Shown here piece after piece: positions 51,167 to 60,174 of a DNA stretch of 64,000 nt. This DNA is from UBA2093 sp044340485 (GTDB taxonomy: Bacteria; Actinomycetota; Acidimicrobiia; Acidimicrobiales; Ilumatobacteraceae): the NCBI GenBank assembly GCA_044340485.1, contig JBIITN010000005.1:1-64000 (forward strand), given 5' to 3'. Position 1 is the first letter of the stretch, and each line of letters begins with the position of its first letter. A model generated the notes under the pieces. It did not search any database. It was not told the DNA's origin and saw only the letters and a list, made by a program, of their open reading frames with translations. The position numbers and the translations under genes are program-made.

Positions 51167-52392
51167 TGACCCATCCCACCGGTGACCCGCTGCTCAACAG
51201 CAATAACGATGGTGAGCACGCAATGGACCACGATGTTGCGACAGATTGGGTGAATGACCCGTGGGATGAGCCAGATGTTGTGCCTGAACACGACCTAGAA
51301 GACGTGCCACGGGAGTGGTCACGGTGGAAGCGGCCCTTAGTGATTGGCGCCTGTGTGCTGGTTGCTGTGATTTTGGTTCTAGGGGCTTCTGGCTGGTGGT
51401 TCTTGTCGCAGTTAAATCCTTCTGGAGATCCACGAGATCCCGTCAACTTCACCATTGTTGACGGTGACACCGTGTCGAGTGTGTCGGATCGCCTAGAAGA
51501 TCAAGATTTCATAAAGAATGCAACGATCTTTCGCTGGTACGTATCTCGACAGGGCGGCGTCGAACTTGTTCCGGGTTATTACCTGATTCGTCCCATGGAC
51601 GACGCGGGAAACATACTTCGCACATTGCGTACTCCACCATCACAGACGTTTGTCAATGTGACATTCCCCGAGGGTTTTACTCTGACTCAGATGGCGACGC
51701 GACTGAGTGAGCAGATGACTTTTATGTCGGTCGATGACTTTATGGCGGCCGCCACCGATGGTTCCATCCGTTCGGAGTATCAACCAGATGACACTTTGTC
51801 GCTTGAAGGAATGCTGTTTCCCGACACGTATCAAGTGTCTGGCGATGACACAGAGTCAGCAGTTATTCGTCGTCTCGTGGCGATGATGGAGCGAGTTGGC
51901 CGTCAAGAAAATCTTGAGAACTCAAAACAACTCGTGGGTTACTCTCCTTATCAGGCGTTAATCGTCGCATCAATGATTGAGAAAGAGGCCAAGGTGGAAG
52001 AAGATCGCGCCAAGATCGCGCGTGTCATTTATAACCGCCTTGCAGCGCGTATGAATCTTGAGATTGACGCCACGCTGTTGTATCAGGCCGATCCAAATCT
52101 CACGTTTGCTCAGTTGCGCGAGATTGATTCACCGTACAACACTTACAAAAAACGTGGATTGCCGCCTACACCAATCGCTAATCCTGGACGCGCATCGATA
52201 AAAGCCGCACTCAATCCGGCTCCGGCGCCAACTGCTGACGACGAAGCATGCGAAGGTCTGGCGCGTAATCAAGAATGTGACTATTTCTATTACGTGCTCA
52301 TCAATGAAGATGGTCGTCACAAGTTTGCAACAACGTACGAACAGCATTTGGTGAACGTGGAACAAGCGCGCGCTGCAGGGTTGCTCGAGTGA
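51166..52392 (+). CDS. mltG: Endolytic murein transglycosylase MltG (YceG)
   Basis: MltG cuts nascent glycan strands at the outer face of the membrane. The 408-residue product has an acidic cytoplasmic N-terminus, one membrane helix (about 57-80), a LysM-like domain (NFTIVDGDTVSSVSDRL), and the YceG core with ASMIEKEAKVEEDRAKIARV (catalytic Glu about 272) and GLPPTPIANPGRASIKAAL. GTG lies inside the ruvX stop. aroE overlaps it by four bases. Confidence 0.94.
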   Translation: MTHPTGDPLLNSNNDGEHAMDHDVATDWVNDPWDEPDVVPEHDLEDVPREWSRWKRPLVIGACVLVAVILVLGASGWWFLSQLNPSGDPRDPVNFTIVDGDTVSSVSDRLEDQDFIKNATIFRWYVSRQGGVELVPGYYLIRPMDDAGNILRTLRTPPSQTFVNVTFPEGFTLTQMATRLSEQMTFMSVDDFMAAATDGSIRSEYQPDDTLSLEGMLFPDTYQVSGDDTESAVIRRLVAMMERVGRQENLENSKQLVGYSPYQALIVASMIEKEAKVEEDRAKIARVIYNRLAARMNLEIDATLLYQADPNLTFAQLREIDSPYNTYKKRGLPPTPIANPGRASIKAALNPAPAPTADDEACEGLARNQECDYFYYVLINEDGRHKFATTYEQHLVNVEQARAAGLLE

Positions 52393-53246
52393 TCACTGCT
52401 CATACTCGCATTGCCGCCGTTATTGGTTGGCCCGTCGAACACAGTCTTTCGCCGGCTATTCATAACGCGTGGTTTTCTCACATTGGCAGCGACTGGGCAT
52501 ATGTTGCATTTCCAGTTGCGTCGACGCATCTTGAATCAGCGATCCAAGGAGTAAGAGCACTTGGTATCGGTGGTCTGTCGGTGACCATGCCCCATAAAGA
52601 AGACATCATTCAGTACCTCGATCAAGTAGATGACATCGCAAACACATTACGCGCAGTGAATTGTGTTGGAGTACAAGAAGGTCGGCTCGTTGGTACAAAT
52701 ACTGACGGCGACGGGTGTTGTGATGCCATCGAATCACAAACCACTGTGGCTCTCAATGGGAAAGATGTTGCAGTACTTGGTGCTGGTGGAACTGCACGTG
52801 CCATTGCTTCTGCGTTGATGCGCCGCGGCGCACACGTTCATGTTGTTAATCGCAGTGAGACTCGTGCGCACGAATTGGTCGAAATGTGTCAGTCAATAAA
52901 GAACTCAACCACGACGCCGGTCGGTTCGGTGGTTGCGTCTGCTGTCGAGATCATTGCTGATTGCGAAGTAATAGTGAACGCCACGTCTGTCGGAATGAAC
53001 ACCTCCGAACATCCGTGTGATGTTGCACTCATCGACTCCTCGGCCGTTGTGATGGATGCCGTGTATTCACCCCTTCGCACCTCGTGGTTGAATGCTGCCG
53101 AGGCACAAGGCGCGGTCGTTGTAGATGGATTATGGATGTTGATTCATCAGGCGATGCGACAGCAAGAGTGGTGGTTTGGAGTTACACCTGACCCGACGAT
53201 CATGCGGATGGCCGCAGAACGCGAACTCGCGCACCGCCGCCAGTAA
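52389..53246 (+). CDS. aroE: Shikimate dehydrogenase (AroE)
   Basis: AroE reduces 3-dehydroshikimate with NADPH. The 285-residue product has the substrate site GWPVEHSLSPAIHNAWF, the catalytic Lys in TMPHKEDI, NTDGDGCCDAI, and the nucleotide fold GAGGTARAIASALMRRGA with NRSETRA. It starts with GTG in the mltG stop. Its TAA stop forms part of the aroC -10 box. Confidence 0.94.
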   Translation: MITAHTRIAAVIGWPVEHSLSPAIHNAWFSHIGSDWAYVAFPVASTHLESAIQGVRALGIGGLSVTMPHKEDIIQYLDQVDDIANTLRAVNCVGVQEGRLVGTNTDGDGCCDAIESQTTVALNGKDVAVLGAGGTARAIASALMRRGAHVHVVNRSETRAHELVEMCQSIKNSTTTPVGSVVASAVEIIADCEVIVNATSVGMNTSEHPCDVALIDSSAVVMDAVYSPLRTSWLNAAEAQGAVVVDGLWMLIHQAMRQQEWWFGVTPDPTIMRMAAERELAHRRQ

Positions 53247-53249
53247 CCT
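53244..53249 (+). promoter_or_regulatory. Leaderless-type -10 box of aroC, using the aroE stop codon
   Basis: TAACCT includes the aroE TAA (53244-53246). Six bases then lead to GTG 53256. Confidence 0.6.
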
Positions 53250-53255
53250 TTCCTC

Positions 53256-54416
53256 GTGCTTCGTTATCTCACAGCTGGAGAATCCCACGGACGGGCCCTA
53301 AACGTCATCGTTGAAGGCTTGCCTGCAGGAATGCCGGTCGTTGCCTCAGACATTGAAGATGAGTTGGCTCGCCGGCGATTGGGATACGGCCGAGGACCAC
53401 GGCAGCGATTTGAAAAAGATGTCATCACTTTGATGGGTGGCGTGCGCCATGGACGCACATTGGGATCGCCGATATCCATCGAGATTCAAAACTCAGAATG
53501 GTTTCGTAGCGACAAATGGCATCAGGAGATGGCTCCCGAGCCTGGTGCGACCGCAACTCCGCTCACACAACCTCGCCCAGGGCATGCAGATTTGGCTGGC
53601 ATGCAGAAATACGGTTTCAGTGACGCTCGCGATGTACTCGAGCGGGCGAGCGCACGCGAGACGGCAGCTCGCGTTGCAGCGGGTGCACTGGCGAAAGTTT
53701 TCTTATCGCACATTGGTGTCCAGATCATCAGTCATGTCATCCAGATTGGTGACATACGCGCATCTGGCGAGGCCATTCCGCAAGCATCTGATCTTGGCGC
53801 AATTGATGAATCTGAAGTTCGCTGCTTTGATCATGATGCGGAACAAAAGATGATCGCATGCATCGAGGATGCAGCGCGCGAGGGAGACAGTCTCGGGGGA
53901 GTCGTCGAAGTCATTGCGTATGGTGTGCCTGTTGGTCTTGGTAGTCATGTCCATTGGGATCGCAAGATTGATGCATTACTTGCACAGGCAATCATGAGCA
54001 TTCAGGCGGTGAAAGGCGTCGAAATTGGCGATGCGTTTTCCGTTGCGGGAATGCGCGGAAGCGTTGGTCATGATGCGATTTCATGGGATGGCGCAACAAA
54101 TGAATACGTGCGTACTACGCGCCGTGCTGGAGGAACTGAAGGTGGCATTACAACCGGTGCACCACTTGTTGTTCGTGCAGCGATGAAGCCTCTTGCCACA
54201 CTTAATCGCCCCACAATGAAAACTGTTGATGTTGTAACAAAAGAAGAAACTGTGAGCTTTAAAGAGCGCACTGATGTGACGGCAGTGCCTGCACTGGGTG
54301 TGGTTGCTGAGACCATGGTCGCCTTGGTTCTTGCACAGGAGGCTCAGCGAAAGTTTGGTGGCGATTCGCTGCAAGAATTCGTTCGCAACGCCCATAATTT
54401 TATTGACAGTCTGTAG
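53256..54416 (+). CDS. aroC: Chorismate synthase (AroC)
   Basis: AroC converts EPSP to chorismate with reduced FMN. The 386-residue product has all three signatures: GESHGRALNVIVEGLPAG, the RPGHADLAGMQKYG block, and ARETAARVAAGALAK; GTEGGITTGAPLVVRAAMKP follows. The length is normal. It begins the aroC-aroK-aroB-aroQ run with its own GTG and leaderless-type box. Confidence 0.96.
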   Translation: MLRYLTAGESHGRALNVIVEGLPAGMPVVASDIEDELARRRLGYGRGPRQRFEKDVITLMGGVRHGRTLGSPISIEIQNSEWFRSDKWHQEMAPEPGATATPLTQPRPGHADLAGMQKYGFSDARDVLERASARETAARVAAGALAKVFLSHIGVQIISHVIQIGDIRASGEAIPQASDLGAIDESEVRCFDHDAEQKMIACIEDAAREGDSLGGVVEVIAYGVPVGLGSHVHWDRKIDALLAQAIMSIQAVKGVEIGDAFSVAGMRGSVGHDAISWDGATNEYVRTTRRAGGTEGGITTGAPLVVRAAMKPLATLNRPTMKTVDVVTKEETVSFKERTDVTAVPALGVVAETMVALVLAQEAQRKFGGDSLQEFVRNAHNFIDSL

Positions 54417-54418
54417 AG

Positions 54419-54985
54419 ATGGCCGAAAAATCCATTGACGACAACTCGCAGCGCCTGCCAACACACATCGTGCTTGTGGGTTTGATGGGGACCGGGAAAA
54501 GCAGCGTGGGTCGCCAATTGGCATCAGTGTTGCACCGACCCTTTGTTGATACTGACAAAAAGGTTGAGGCACGAGCTGGAAAGAATGTTCGTGATATCTT
54601 CGAAACAGAAGGCGAGAATGCATTCCGGTCACTGGAATCTCAGATAGTGGCAGATGTCTTGCATTCGCAAAATTCTTCTGTGATCGCAGCAGCGGGTGGA
54701 GTAGTAACACAAGAGGTCAACCGAGACGTGCTACTGCGTCAACGCGAGGATGGGCGTTGTGTCGTCGTGTGGTTACAGGCTGACATGAATGAATTGCTCG
54801 CCCGGGTGAAAAAAGGCGTACACCGTCCACTTCTTGATGCCGATCCAAGCGGTACTCTCACATCGATGGCACGTGACCGTGAACAGTTCTACGAACAAGT
54901 CGCCTCAGTTGTGGTCGATACCAGCGGTTTAACAATCGCAGAGGTCGCCGATGAGATCCTGGTTCAACTACGGGGGCTCCAATGA
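54419..54985 (+). CDS. aroK: Shikimate kinase (AroK)
   Basis: AroK phosphorylates shikimate at O3. The 188-residue P-loop protein has GLMGTGKSS (P-loop about 21-29), FVDTDKKVEARAGKNVRDIF, the shikimate-binding FRSLE, AAAGGVV, and the lid KKGVHRPLLDAD. It starts two bases after aroC and overlaps aroB by four. Confidence 0.95.
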   Translation: MAEKSIDDNSQRLPTHIVLVGLMGTGKSSVGRQLASVLHRPFVDTDKKVEARAGKNVRDIFETEGENAFRSLESQIVADVLHSQNSSVIAAAGGVVTQEVNRDVLLRQREDGRCVVVWLQADMNELLARVKKGVHRPLLDADPSGTLTSMARDREQFYEQVASVVVDTSGLTIAEVADEILVQLRGLQ

Positions 54986-56034
54986 CATTGCGTCGCGTGG
55001 TTGTGTCCCTTGGAGAACGCAGTTATCCGGTGGTGATCGGAGAAGGTGCTTGTCACGAAGCCGCAAGGCACGTGCCACCGTCGACGCGTCGCATCGCTAT
55101 TGTCTCGCAAACAAATGTTCCGAGCGAACTGGTGCCTGATTTTCCAGACGTCGAGACACGCGTCTTCCATATTGGACATGGTGAAGAACATAAATCGCTT
55201 GCCACAATCGAGATGTTGTGTTCTGGTTTTGCGCAATTTGGGATGACCCGAAATGATCTCGTTGTAGCAGTAGGCGGTGGCATGGTGACAGATGTTGCCG
55301 GCTTTGCTGCTGCTTCTTTTCACCGCGGCATACCTGTGATGCATGTGGCCACCACTCTTCTTGGCATGGTTGACGCTGCTATCGGCGGCAAGACTGGAGT
55401 CAATATTCCCGAAGGGAAGAATCTGGTTGGTGCGTTCTGGCAGCCATGCGCTGTCATTTGTGACACAGACGCTCTTCATACATTGCCAGAACGAGAGACA
55501 CGCTGTGGCAATGGTGAGATGGCGAAGTATCACTTCATTGCGCGAGAAGACATGTCGGCACTGTCGTTACAAGATCGCATTGCCCGAAGCGTTGAGATTA
55601 AGGGCGAGATTGTTGCTTCAGACGAACGTGAATCTGGTCGCCGTGCCTTACTGAATTATGGCCACACACTTGCGCATGGGCTCGAAGTGGTGACCGACTG
55701 GAAAATGGCACACGGTGAAGCGGTATCCCTAGGTCTTTTGTACGCAGCACATCTTGCACAGGTCATGGGCCGCATCAGTAACGATCGAGTGGACGAACAT
55801 TATCGAATAGTCCACGACGTCTATGGCCTCATGATGCCAATGCCTGCAGCATCCAACGAGCAATTGATTGAAGTGATGGCACGAGACAAGAAGGCACTTG
55901 AATCGTTGACCTTTGTTCTGGATAGTGATCATGGCCTGGAAATAGTGAACGGCATCACAAAAGACGACATCGAGGTGGCTGCTGAAATTCTGCGTGATCG
56001 AGTCGGTGTCGCCAACTACGGTACGAAGTCATGA
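54982..56034 (+). CDS. aroB: 3-dehydroquinate synthase (AroB)
   Basis: AroB cyclises DAHP to 3-dehydroquinate with NAD and a divalent metal. The 350-residue product has GHGEEHKSLATIEML, VAVGGGMVTDVAGFAAASFH, TTLLGMVDAAIGGKTGVN, and metal-binding residues in LNYGHTLAHGLEV. All core motifs are intact. ATGA overlaps join it to aroK and aroQ. Confidence 0.96.
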   Translation: MTLRRVVVSLGERSYPVVIGEGACHEAARHVPPSTRRIAIVSQTNVPSELVPDFPDVETRVFHIGHGEEHKSLATIEMLCSGFAQFGMTRNDLVVAVGGGMVTDVAGFAAASFHRGIPVMHVATTLLGMVDAAIGGKTGVNIPEGKNLVGAFWQPCAVICDTDALHTLPERETRCGNGEMAKYHFIAREDMSALSLQDRIARSVEIKGEIVASDERESGRRALLNYGHTLAHGLEVVTDWKMAHGEAVSLGLLYAAHLAQVMGRISNDRVDEHYRIVHDVYGLMMPMPAASNEQLIEVMARDKKALESLTFVLDSDHGLEIVNGITKDDIEVAAEILRDRVGVANYGTKS

Positions 56035-56477
56035 CCAACGTTTCCGGGAAACCGCAGTCCATTCTCGTTGTGCACGGACCCAATCTGAATTTGTTGGGAA
56101 CCCGCGAACCAGGCGTCTATGGCACACAAACGTTGGATGACCACATTGCAACGGTCACCAAGGAAGCACAGGTTCATGGCGCAACGGTGAAGGCAATGCA
56201 GTCGAATGCCGAACATGAGATTGTCGAAGCTGTACAAAACGCCAGTGGAAAATTTGACGCAATCATCATCAACCCTGGTGCGCTCACGCATTACTCATGG
56301 GCGTTACATGATGCATTGCGCTCTTTTGCCGGACCGATTGTGGAAGTTCACTTGTCGAATCCCTCAGCTCGAGAAGAGTTTCGTCATACGAGCGTTGTCT
56401 CGCCAGTTGCGAAGGGCACCATCTCTGGTTTTGGCGGCCTCGGATACGCATTGGCAGTGCACGCACTTTTTGCGTGA
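56031..56477 (+). CDS. aroQ: Type II 3-dehydroquinate dehydratase (AroQ)
   Basis: AroQ dehydrates 3-dehydroquinate. The 148-residue product is of the small type II class: VVHGPNLNLLGTREPGVYG with the catalytic Arg and Tyr, QSNAEHEIVEAVQ, NPGALTHYSWALHDAL, and VHLSNPSAREEFRHTS. Together aroE, C, K, B and Q cover five of the seven shikimate steps; aroG and aroA are not here. Confidence 0.95.
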   Translation: MTNVSGKPQSILVVHGPNLNLLGTREPGVYGTQTLDDHIATVTKEAQVHGATVKAMQSNAEHEIVEAVQNASGKFDAIIINPGALTHYSWALHDALRSFAGPIVEVHLSNPSAREEFRHTSVVSPVAKGTISGFGGLGYALAVHALFA

Positions 56478-56488
56478 TCGCGGCTCGG

Positions 56489-56494
56489 TAGGGT
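56489..56494 (+). promoter_or_regulatory. Leaderless-type -10 box of pepQ
   Basis: TAGGGT is followed by seven bases and GTG 56502. Confidence 0.5.
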
Positions 56495-56501
56495 ACGGCG
56501 G

Positions 56502-57638
56502 GTGAACGCTTTGTCGCACTTTGATCTTCCACCACTACAGACATCGTCACGAATTACGCGATTGTGTCAGCACATGCAGGATCTTCATCCCGACATTGAC
56601 CTGTTGTACGTGACCGACTTGTCTCATATTCGATGGTTGACATCGTTTTCAGGGAGCAACGCCACAGTGGTGGTGGATCTGCGGGCACAGAGCACAGCGT
56701 TGATCACCGACTCACGATATGGCGAGCAAGCATCTCGTGAGACGACACGTGCTAATTGCCCCTGCACAATTCATGTACCTGCGTCGACACCTGAAAGTGC
56801 CGAACTCATCAACAGGCTTCTCGCCGGTCGCACAGTTGGCGTCGACGACACGGTGATCACTGCTCATACGTTTCGTGAATTAGCCCAGACGTTTGACATC
56901 TCTCCCGTAGCGGCTCCCATTAATGATCTTCGACGCATTAAAGATGAGGCAGAAATTGCGCGCATTGAGAAAGCGGCACACATTGCAGACGAAGCGTTGC
57001 AACATGTGGTTCATGAAGGGTTGGCTGGAAAGAGTGAGCGAACTGTCAAGGCGGAACTCGAATATCAAATGGCGATTAGGGGTGCTGATGGTCCATCATT
57101 TGACACGATCGTCGCCGCTGGCGAAAACGCTGCACTGCCTCATCATCGAGCTTCCGACAAGATCATCACAACCGAGGATGCGGTCATTATTGATATTGGA
57201 GCACTGGTCGACGGTTACCACTCCGACATGACTCGCACAGTACGGGTGGGGCACCTCGATAGAGAAGTGTCATTTATGTTGTCTGCAACCATGGCCGCCC
57301 AACACGCTGCATTATCGCAATTGAAAGCAGGCGTCACCACAGACCAGGTTGATTCGGCAGCGCGTGACGCATTTCGTGAGGTGGGAGTTGAGGAATTCTT
57401 CACACACGGCCTCGGTCATGGAGTGGGGTTGGCAATTCATGAAGAACCATTCCTGTCTCGGCGTCCCGGAATTGCCCTACAAGAGGGCGAAGTGGTGACA
57501 GTGGAGCCTGGGCTCTATCGTGTGGGGGTCGGTGGCGTCCGTATTGAAGACCTAGTGGTCATCACTCACGACGGCTATCGCAGTTTGTCTCGTACACGCA
57601 AGGATGTGTCATGCCCGCAATCAGCACGAATGATCTGA
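56502..57638 (+). CDS. pepQ: Xaa-Pro peptidase, M24B family
   Basis: The 378-residue product is a pita-bread-fold aminopeptidase P/prolidase. An N-terminal creatinase domain (about 20-145) precedes the metalloprotease core with metal ligands in IDIGALVDGYHSDMTRTV (two Asp), HGLGHGVGLAIHEEP (His), VVTVEPGLY (Glu) and GGVRIEDLVVI (Glu). It cleaves X-Pro bonds. It overlaps efp by 28 bases and precedes it, the conserved pepQ-efp-nusB order. Confidence 0.93.
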   Translation: MNALSHFDLPPLQTSSRITRLCQHMQDLHPDIDLLYVTDLSHIRWLTSFSGSNATVVVDLRAQSTALITDSRYGEQASRETTRANCPCTIHVPASTPESAELINRLLAGRTVGVDDTVITAHTFRELAQTFDISPVAAPINDLRRIKDEAEIARIEKAAHIADEALQHVVHEGLAGKSERTVKAELEYQMAIRGADGPSFDTIVAAGENAALPHHRASDKIITTEDAVIIDIGALVDGYHSDMTRTVRVGHLDREVSFMLSATMAAQHAALSQLKAGVTTDQVDSAARDAFREVGVEEFFTHGLGHGVGLAIHEEPFLSRRPGIALQEGEVVTVEPGLYRVGVGGVRIEDLVVITHDGYRSLSRTRKDVSCPQSARMI

Positions 57639-58174
57639 AAAACGGAATCACTCTTGAAATCGATAATGGACTGTTTACAGTCATTGAATTTCAACATGTG
57701 AAGCCTGGTAAGGGCGGTGCTTTTGTGCGCACCAAATTGCGCAACCTTCGAAATGGCAACGTGTTCGATAAGACCTTCAACGCAGGCATCAAGGTGGAAC
57801 AAGCGATTCTCGAAAAGAAAGACATGCAGTTCCTCTATCGAGACGGCGATGACTACGTCTTTATGGACACAGCCTCGTACGACCAGATGCACGTACAACC
57901 AGTAGCCCTCGGAGATGTTGCCGATTATTTGGTGGAATCGGCCGTTGCGATTATCGCCGTCTATAACGGCGAAATTGTCTCTGTGGAAATTCCTGCATCC
58001 GTTGAATTGGCAGTGACCGAAACCGAACCAGGTGTGCAGGGAGACCGTGTATCTGGTGCGCGCAAACCCGCAACAGTAGAAACCGGGAAAGTGATTCAAG
58101 TTCCACTATTTGTCGAAATCGGAGATCGTGTCAAAGTTGATACACGCTCTGGTGACTACATCACCCGCGTATAA
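57611..58174 (+). CDS. efp: Translation elongation factor P
   Basis: EF-P rescues ribosomes stalled at polyproline. The 187-residue product has the three-domain layout, with the tip loop KPGKGGAF carrying K34, and the C-terminal signature IEIGDRVKVDT-like VEIGDRVKVDTRSGDYI. AAGGA lies just before the ATG, inside pepQ. The lysine tip could be modified or used unmodified as in other actinobacteria. Confidence 0.96.
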   Translation: MPAISTNDLKNGITLEIDNGLFTVIEFQHVKPGKGGAFVRTKLRNLRNGNVFDKTFNAGIKVEQAILEKKDMQFLYRDGDDYVFMDTASYDQMHVQPVALGDVADYLVESAVAIIAVYNGEIVSVEIPASVELAVTETEPGVQGDRVSGARKPATVETGKVIQVPLFVEIGDRVKVDTRSGDYITRV

Positions 58175-58176
58175 CT

Positions 58177-58623
58177 GTGTCGTCAGAAACTGGGGGAGAC
58201 GAGCCAGACTTTGCTCGGCGTCGTCATGATGAACGCTCTGACGCACGTGAGCAATCGCTCATGCTGTTGTATGAGGCGGAACAACGCGGAGTTGCGCCGT
58301 CGACTCTGTTTGAAGATCGAGGAGTCGCGTCAGCAGAAATGACATCTATTCTCGTGACCGGGGTAGAGAACCACATCAGTGACATCGATCTTCACATCAT
58401 TGAAAATGCCAAGGGTTGGGCAATCGACCGAATGCCAGCACTCGATCGAGCAATCTTGAGAATCGCTATTTTTGAGCTATTACATCGCTCTGATACTCCG
58501 GTGGCCGTGGTCATTGATGAGGCCGTAGAACTGGCAAAACGCTTCTCCACTGACGACTCGGGCAGGTTTGTCAACGGGGTGTTGTCCGCAGTTGCTCGAA
58601 CGGTTCGCCCCACAGAGGCATAG
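58177..58623 (+). CDS. nusB: Transcription antitermination factor NusB
   Basis: NusB with NusE binds boxA RNA in rRNA antitermination. The 148-residue all-helical product has DAREQSLMLLYEAEQRG, ILVTGVENHISDID, WAIDRMPALDRAILRIAIFEL, and VVIDEAVELAKRFSTDDSGRF. It starts with GTG two bases after efp. Confidence 0.94.
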   Translation: MSSETGGDEPDFARRRHDERSDAREQSLMLLYEAEQRGVAPSTLFEDRGVASAEMTSILVTGVENHISDIDLHIIENAKGWAIDRMPALDRAILRIAIFELLHRSDTPVAVVIDEAVELAKRFSTDDSGRFVNGVLSAVARTVRPTEA

Positions 58624-58632
58624 TCAATACGT

Positions 58633-60072
58633 ATGCAAAAAATTCGTAACGTCGCGTTACGTGTGGGCCAAGCACCCACTGCATGGTGGATCGTCGTCGC
58701 AATGGTGGTGGTGTACGTCATCGTCGTCAGCAGGGTGCTCATTGATGTTCATCTCGGACTAGGAACGTCGTCGTACGACATCGGTCTCTACGACCAAGGT
58801 GCATGGTTGCTGTCAAGGTTTGAAGCGCCTTTTGTCACTTTGATGGGTCGAAATCTGCTCGGCGACCATGCATCGATCGTGATGTTTTTCGTGGTGCCGT
58901 TTTACTGGTTGATTCCTGGCAGCGAGACCTTACTTGTATTGCAAACAATTGCAATCGGTGCTGGCGCATTGCCGCTTTTTGCGTACACACGTAAAGCATT
59001 AGAAAGCGATCTTCTTGCGGTGGGTATCGCCGCGTGTTGGCTGTTGAATCCGGCGGTGAACGGCACTGCGTACGAGAACTTTCACCCTGATGGATTCATT
59101 GGTCTGTTTCTTCCACTTGCGTTGTATGCGGCTCTTACCGAACGGTGGCGTCTGTATCTAGTGGCGTTCGTGTTGTGTTTAACCGTGAAAGAAGACGTTG
59201 CACTTGTCATGGTGCCGCTAGGTGTCTTTGTGGCGTTGCGCAAACATCGAAAATGGGGAGTAGTGACAGCGATTGCATCGATAATCGCCACGATCGTAGG
59301 AATGTTTATTTTGATGCGGTCATTGATTGGTGTGCCCACGCGTAACGCGTGGCGCATTCCATTTGGCGGACCGTGGGGCCTTGTGAAAGAAACGATCACC
59401 AATCCACTTAATGTGTGGCGTTATCTCACGAGTGAAGAGCGTCCGCTCTATCTCTGGAAGATGGTGGCACCTTTTGCAGGAGTTTTTTTGTTAGTGCCCG
59501 ATCTCGCACTGATCAGCGTATTCGTGATCGCGGCCAACATTGTGAGCACGTTTTGGTATCAGTTTCACATCGAGTATCACTACTCCCTTATCGCTGTACC
59601 TGGTCTCATCTTTGGCACCGTGTACGCACTGCAGCGCGTCATCATGAAATACCGACAGGCCCTAGTGGCGATTGTCTGTATCACCACTCTTGCAACGTCG
59701 TATTTGTGGAGCCCACTTCCTTTTGCAAAGACGCCCTACCCACATTGGCCTGCCAGCCATCCCGTGGCTGTTGCCGCCAGAGACATCATCAAGACGGTTC
59801 CAGACGATGCATCTATCTCGGTCTTTCACAGCCTTGCGCCACACCTTGCCCATCGCAAAGAGGTGTATCAATTTCCCACGCCGTTTCGTGTGGTGCTGTA
59901 TGGCGTCGATTTGTCATTAGAGAATTCGCGCCTTGCCCAGGCTGAGACCATTGAGTACGTGGTATTGCCAATCAACAAAGACCAGCAAATGGCAGACGAC
60001 TGGGCGAGAGAAGCAGGTGCGTTTACTCGCGTAGCTGTCAACGAGTATTGGGAAGTGTTCCAGAGAAAATAA
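58633..60072 (+). CDS. DUF2079 multi-spanning membrane protein
   Basis: The 479-residue product has about nine or ten hydrophobic segments, starting near residue 19, with the family motifs YDIGLYDQGAWLLSRFE, GDHASIVMFFVVPFYWL, ENFHPDGFIGLFLPLALY, and KEDVALVMVPLGVF. DUF2079 proteins resemble GT-C type membrane glycosyltransferases, but no substrate is known. The C-terminal 90 residues look extracytoplasmic. It separates nusB from the pyr operon, where mycobacteria have other genes. Confidence 0.82.
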   Translation: MQKIRNVALRVGQAPTAWWIVVAMVVVYVIVVSRVLIDVHLGLGTSSYDIGLYDQGAWLLSRFEAPFVTLMGRNLLGDHASIVMFFVVPFYWLIPGSETLLVLQTIAIGAGALPLFAYTRKALESDLLAVGIAACWLLNPAVNGTAYENFHPDGFIGLFLPLALYAALTERWRLYLVAFVLCLTVKEDVALVMVPLGVFVALRKHRKWGVVTAIASIIATIVGMFILMRSLIGVPTRNAWRIPFGGPWGLVKETITNPLNVWRYLTSEERPLYLWKMVAPFAGVFLLVPDLALISVFVIAANIVSTFWYQFHIEYHYSLIAVPGLIFGTVYALQRVIMKYRQALVAIVCITTLATSYLWSPLPFAKTPYPHWPASHPVAVAARDIIKTVPDDASISVFHSLAPHLAHRKEVYQFPTPFRVVLYGVDLSLENSRLAQAETIEYVVLPINKDQQMADDWAREAGAFTRVAVNEYWEVFQRK

Positions 60073-60118
60073 CGGCGTTGGTGGGTCTGTAGAACTAGCG
60101 AGAGATAGTTGCGCTCTG

Positions 60119-60124
60119 TATGAT
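60119..60124 (+). promoter_or_regulatory. Candidate -10 box of the pyr operon
   Basis: TATGAT would place the start near 60131, about ten bases before the PyrR-binding hairpin. No good -35 is seen. Confidence 0.5.
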
Positions 60125-60141
60125 GTGACCCGACCGTAAAA

Positions 60142-60159
60142 CGAGTCCTGTGAGGCTCG
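60142..60159 (+). promoter_or_regulatory. PyrR-binding RNA element
   Basis: The RNA AGUCCUGUGAGGCU (60144-60157) matches the PyrR-binding consensus ARUCCNGNGAGGYU at every position. It is closed by CGAG (60142-60145) and CTCG (60156-60159). Four bases later comes the GGAGGG Shine-Dalgarno (60163-60168), so PyrR bound with UMP would be expected to block ribosome access, as described for mycobacterial pyr leaders. Confidence 0.85.
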
Positions 60160-60162
60160 AAC

Positions 60163-60168
60163 GGAGGG
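60163..60168 (+). promoter_or_regulatory. Shine-Dalgarno of the pyr leader ORF
   Basis: GGAGGG lies six bases before ATG 60175, the best ribosome site in the region. pyrR itself (ATG 60291) has none. Confidence 0.7.
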
Positions 60169-60174
60169 ACATAG

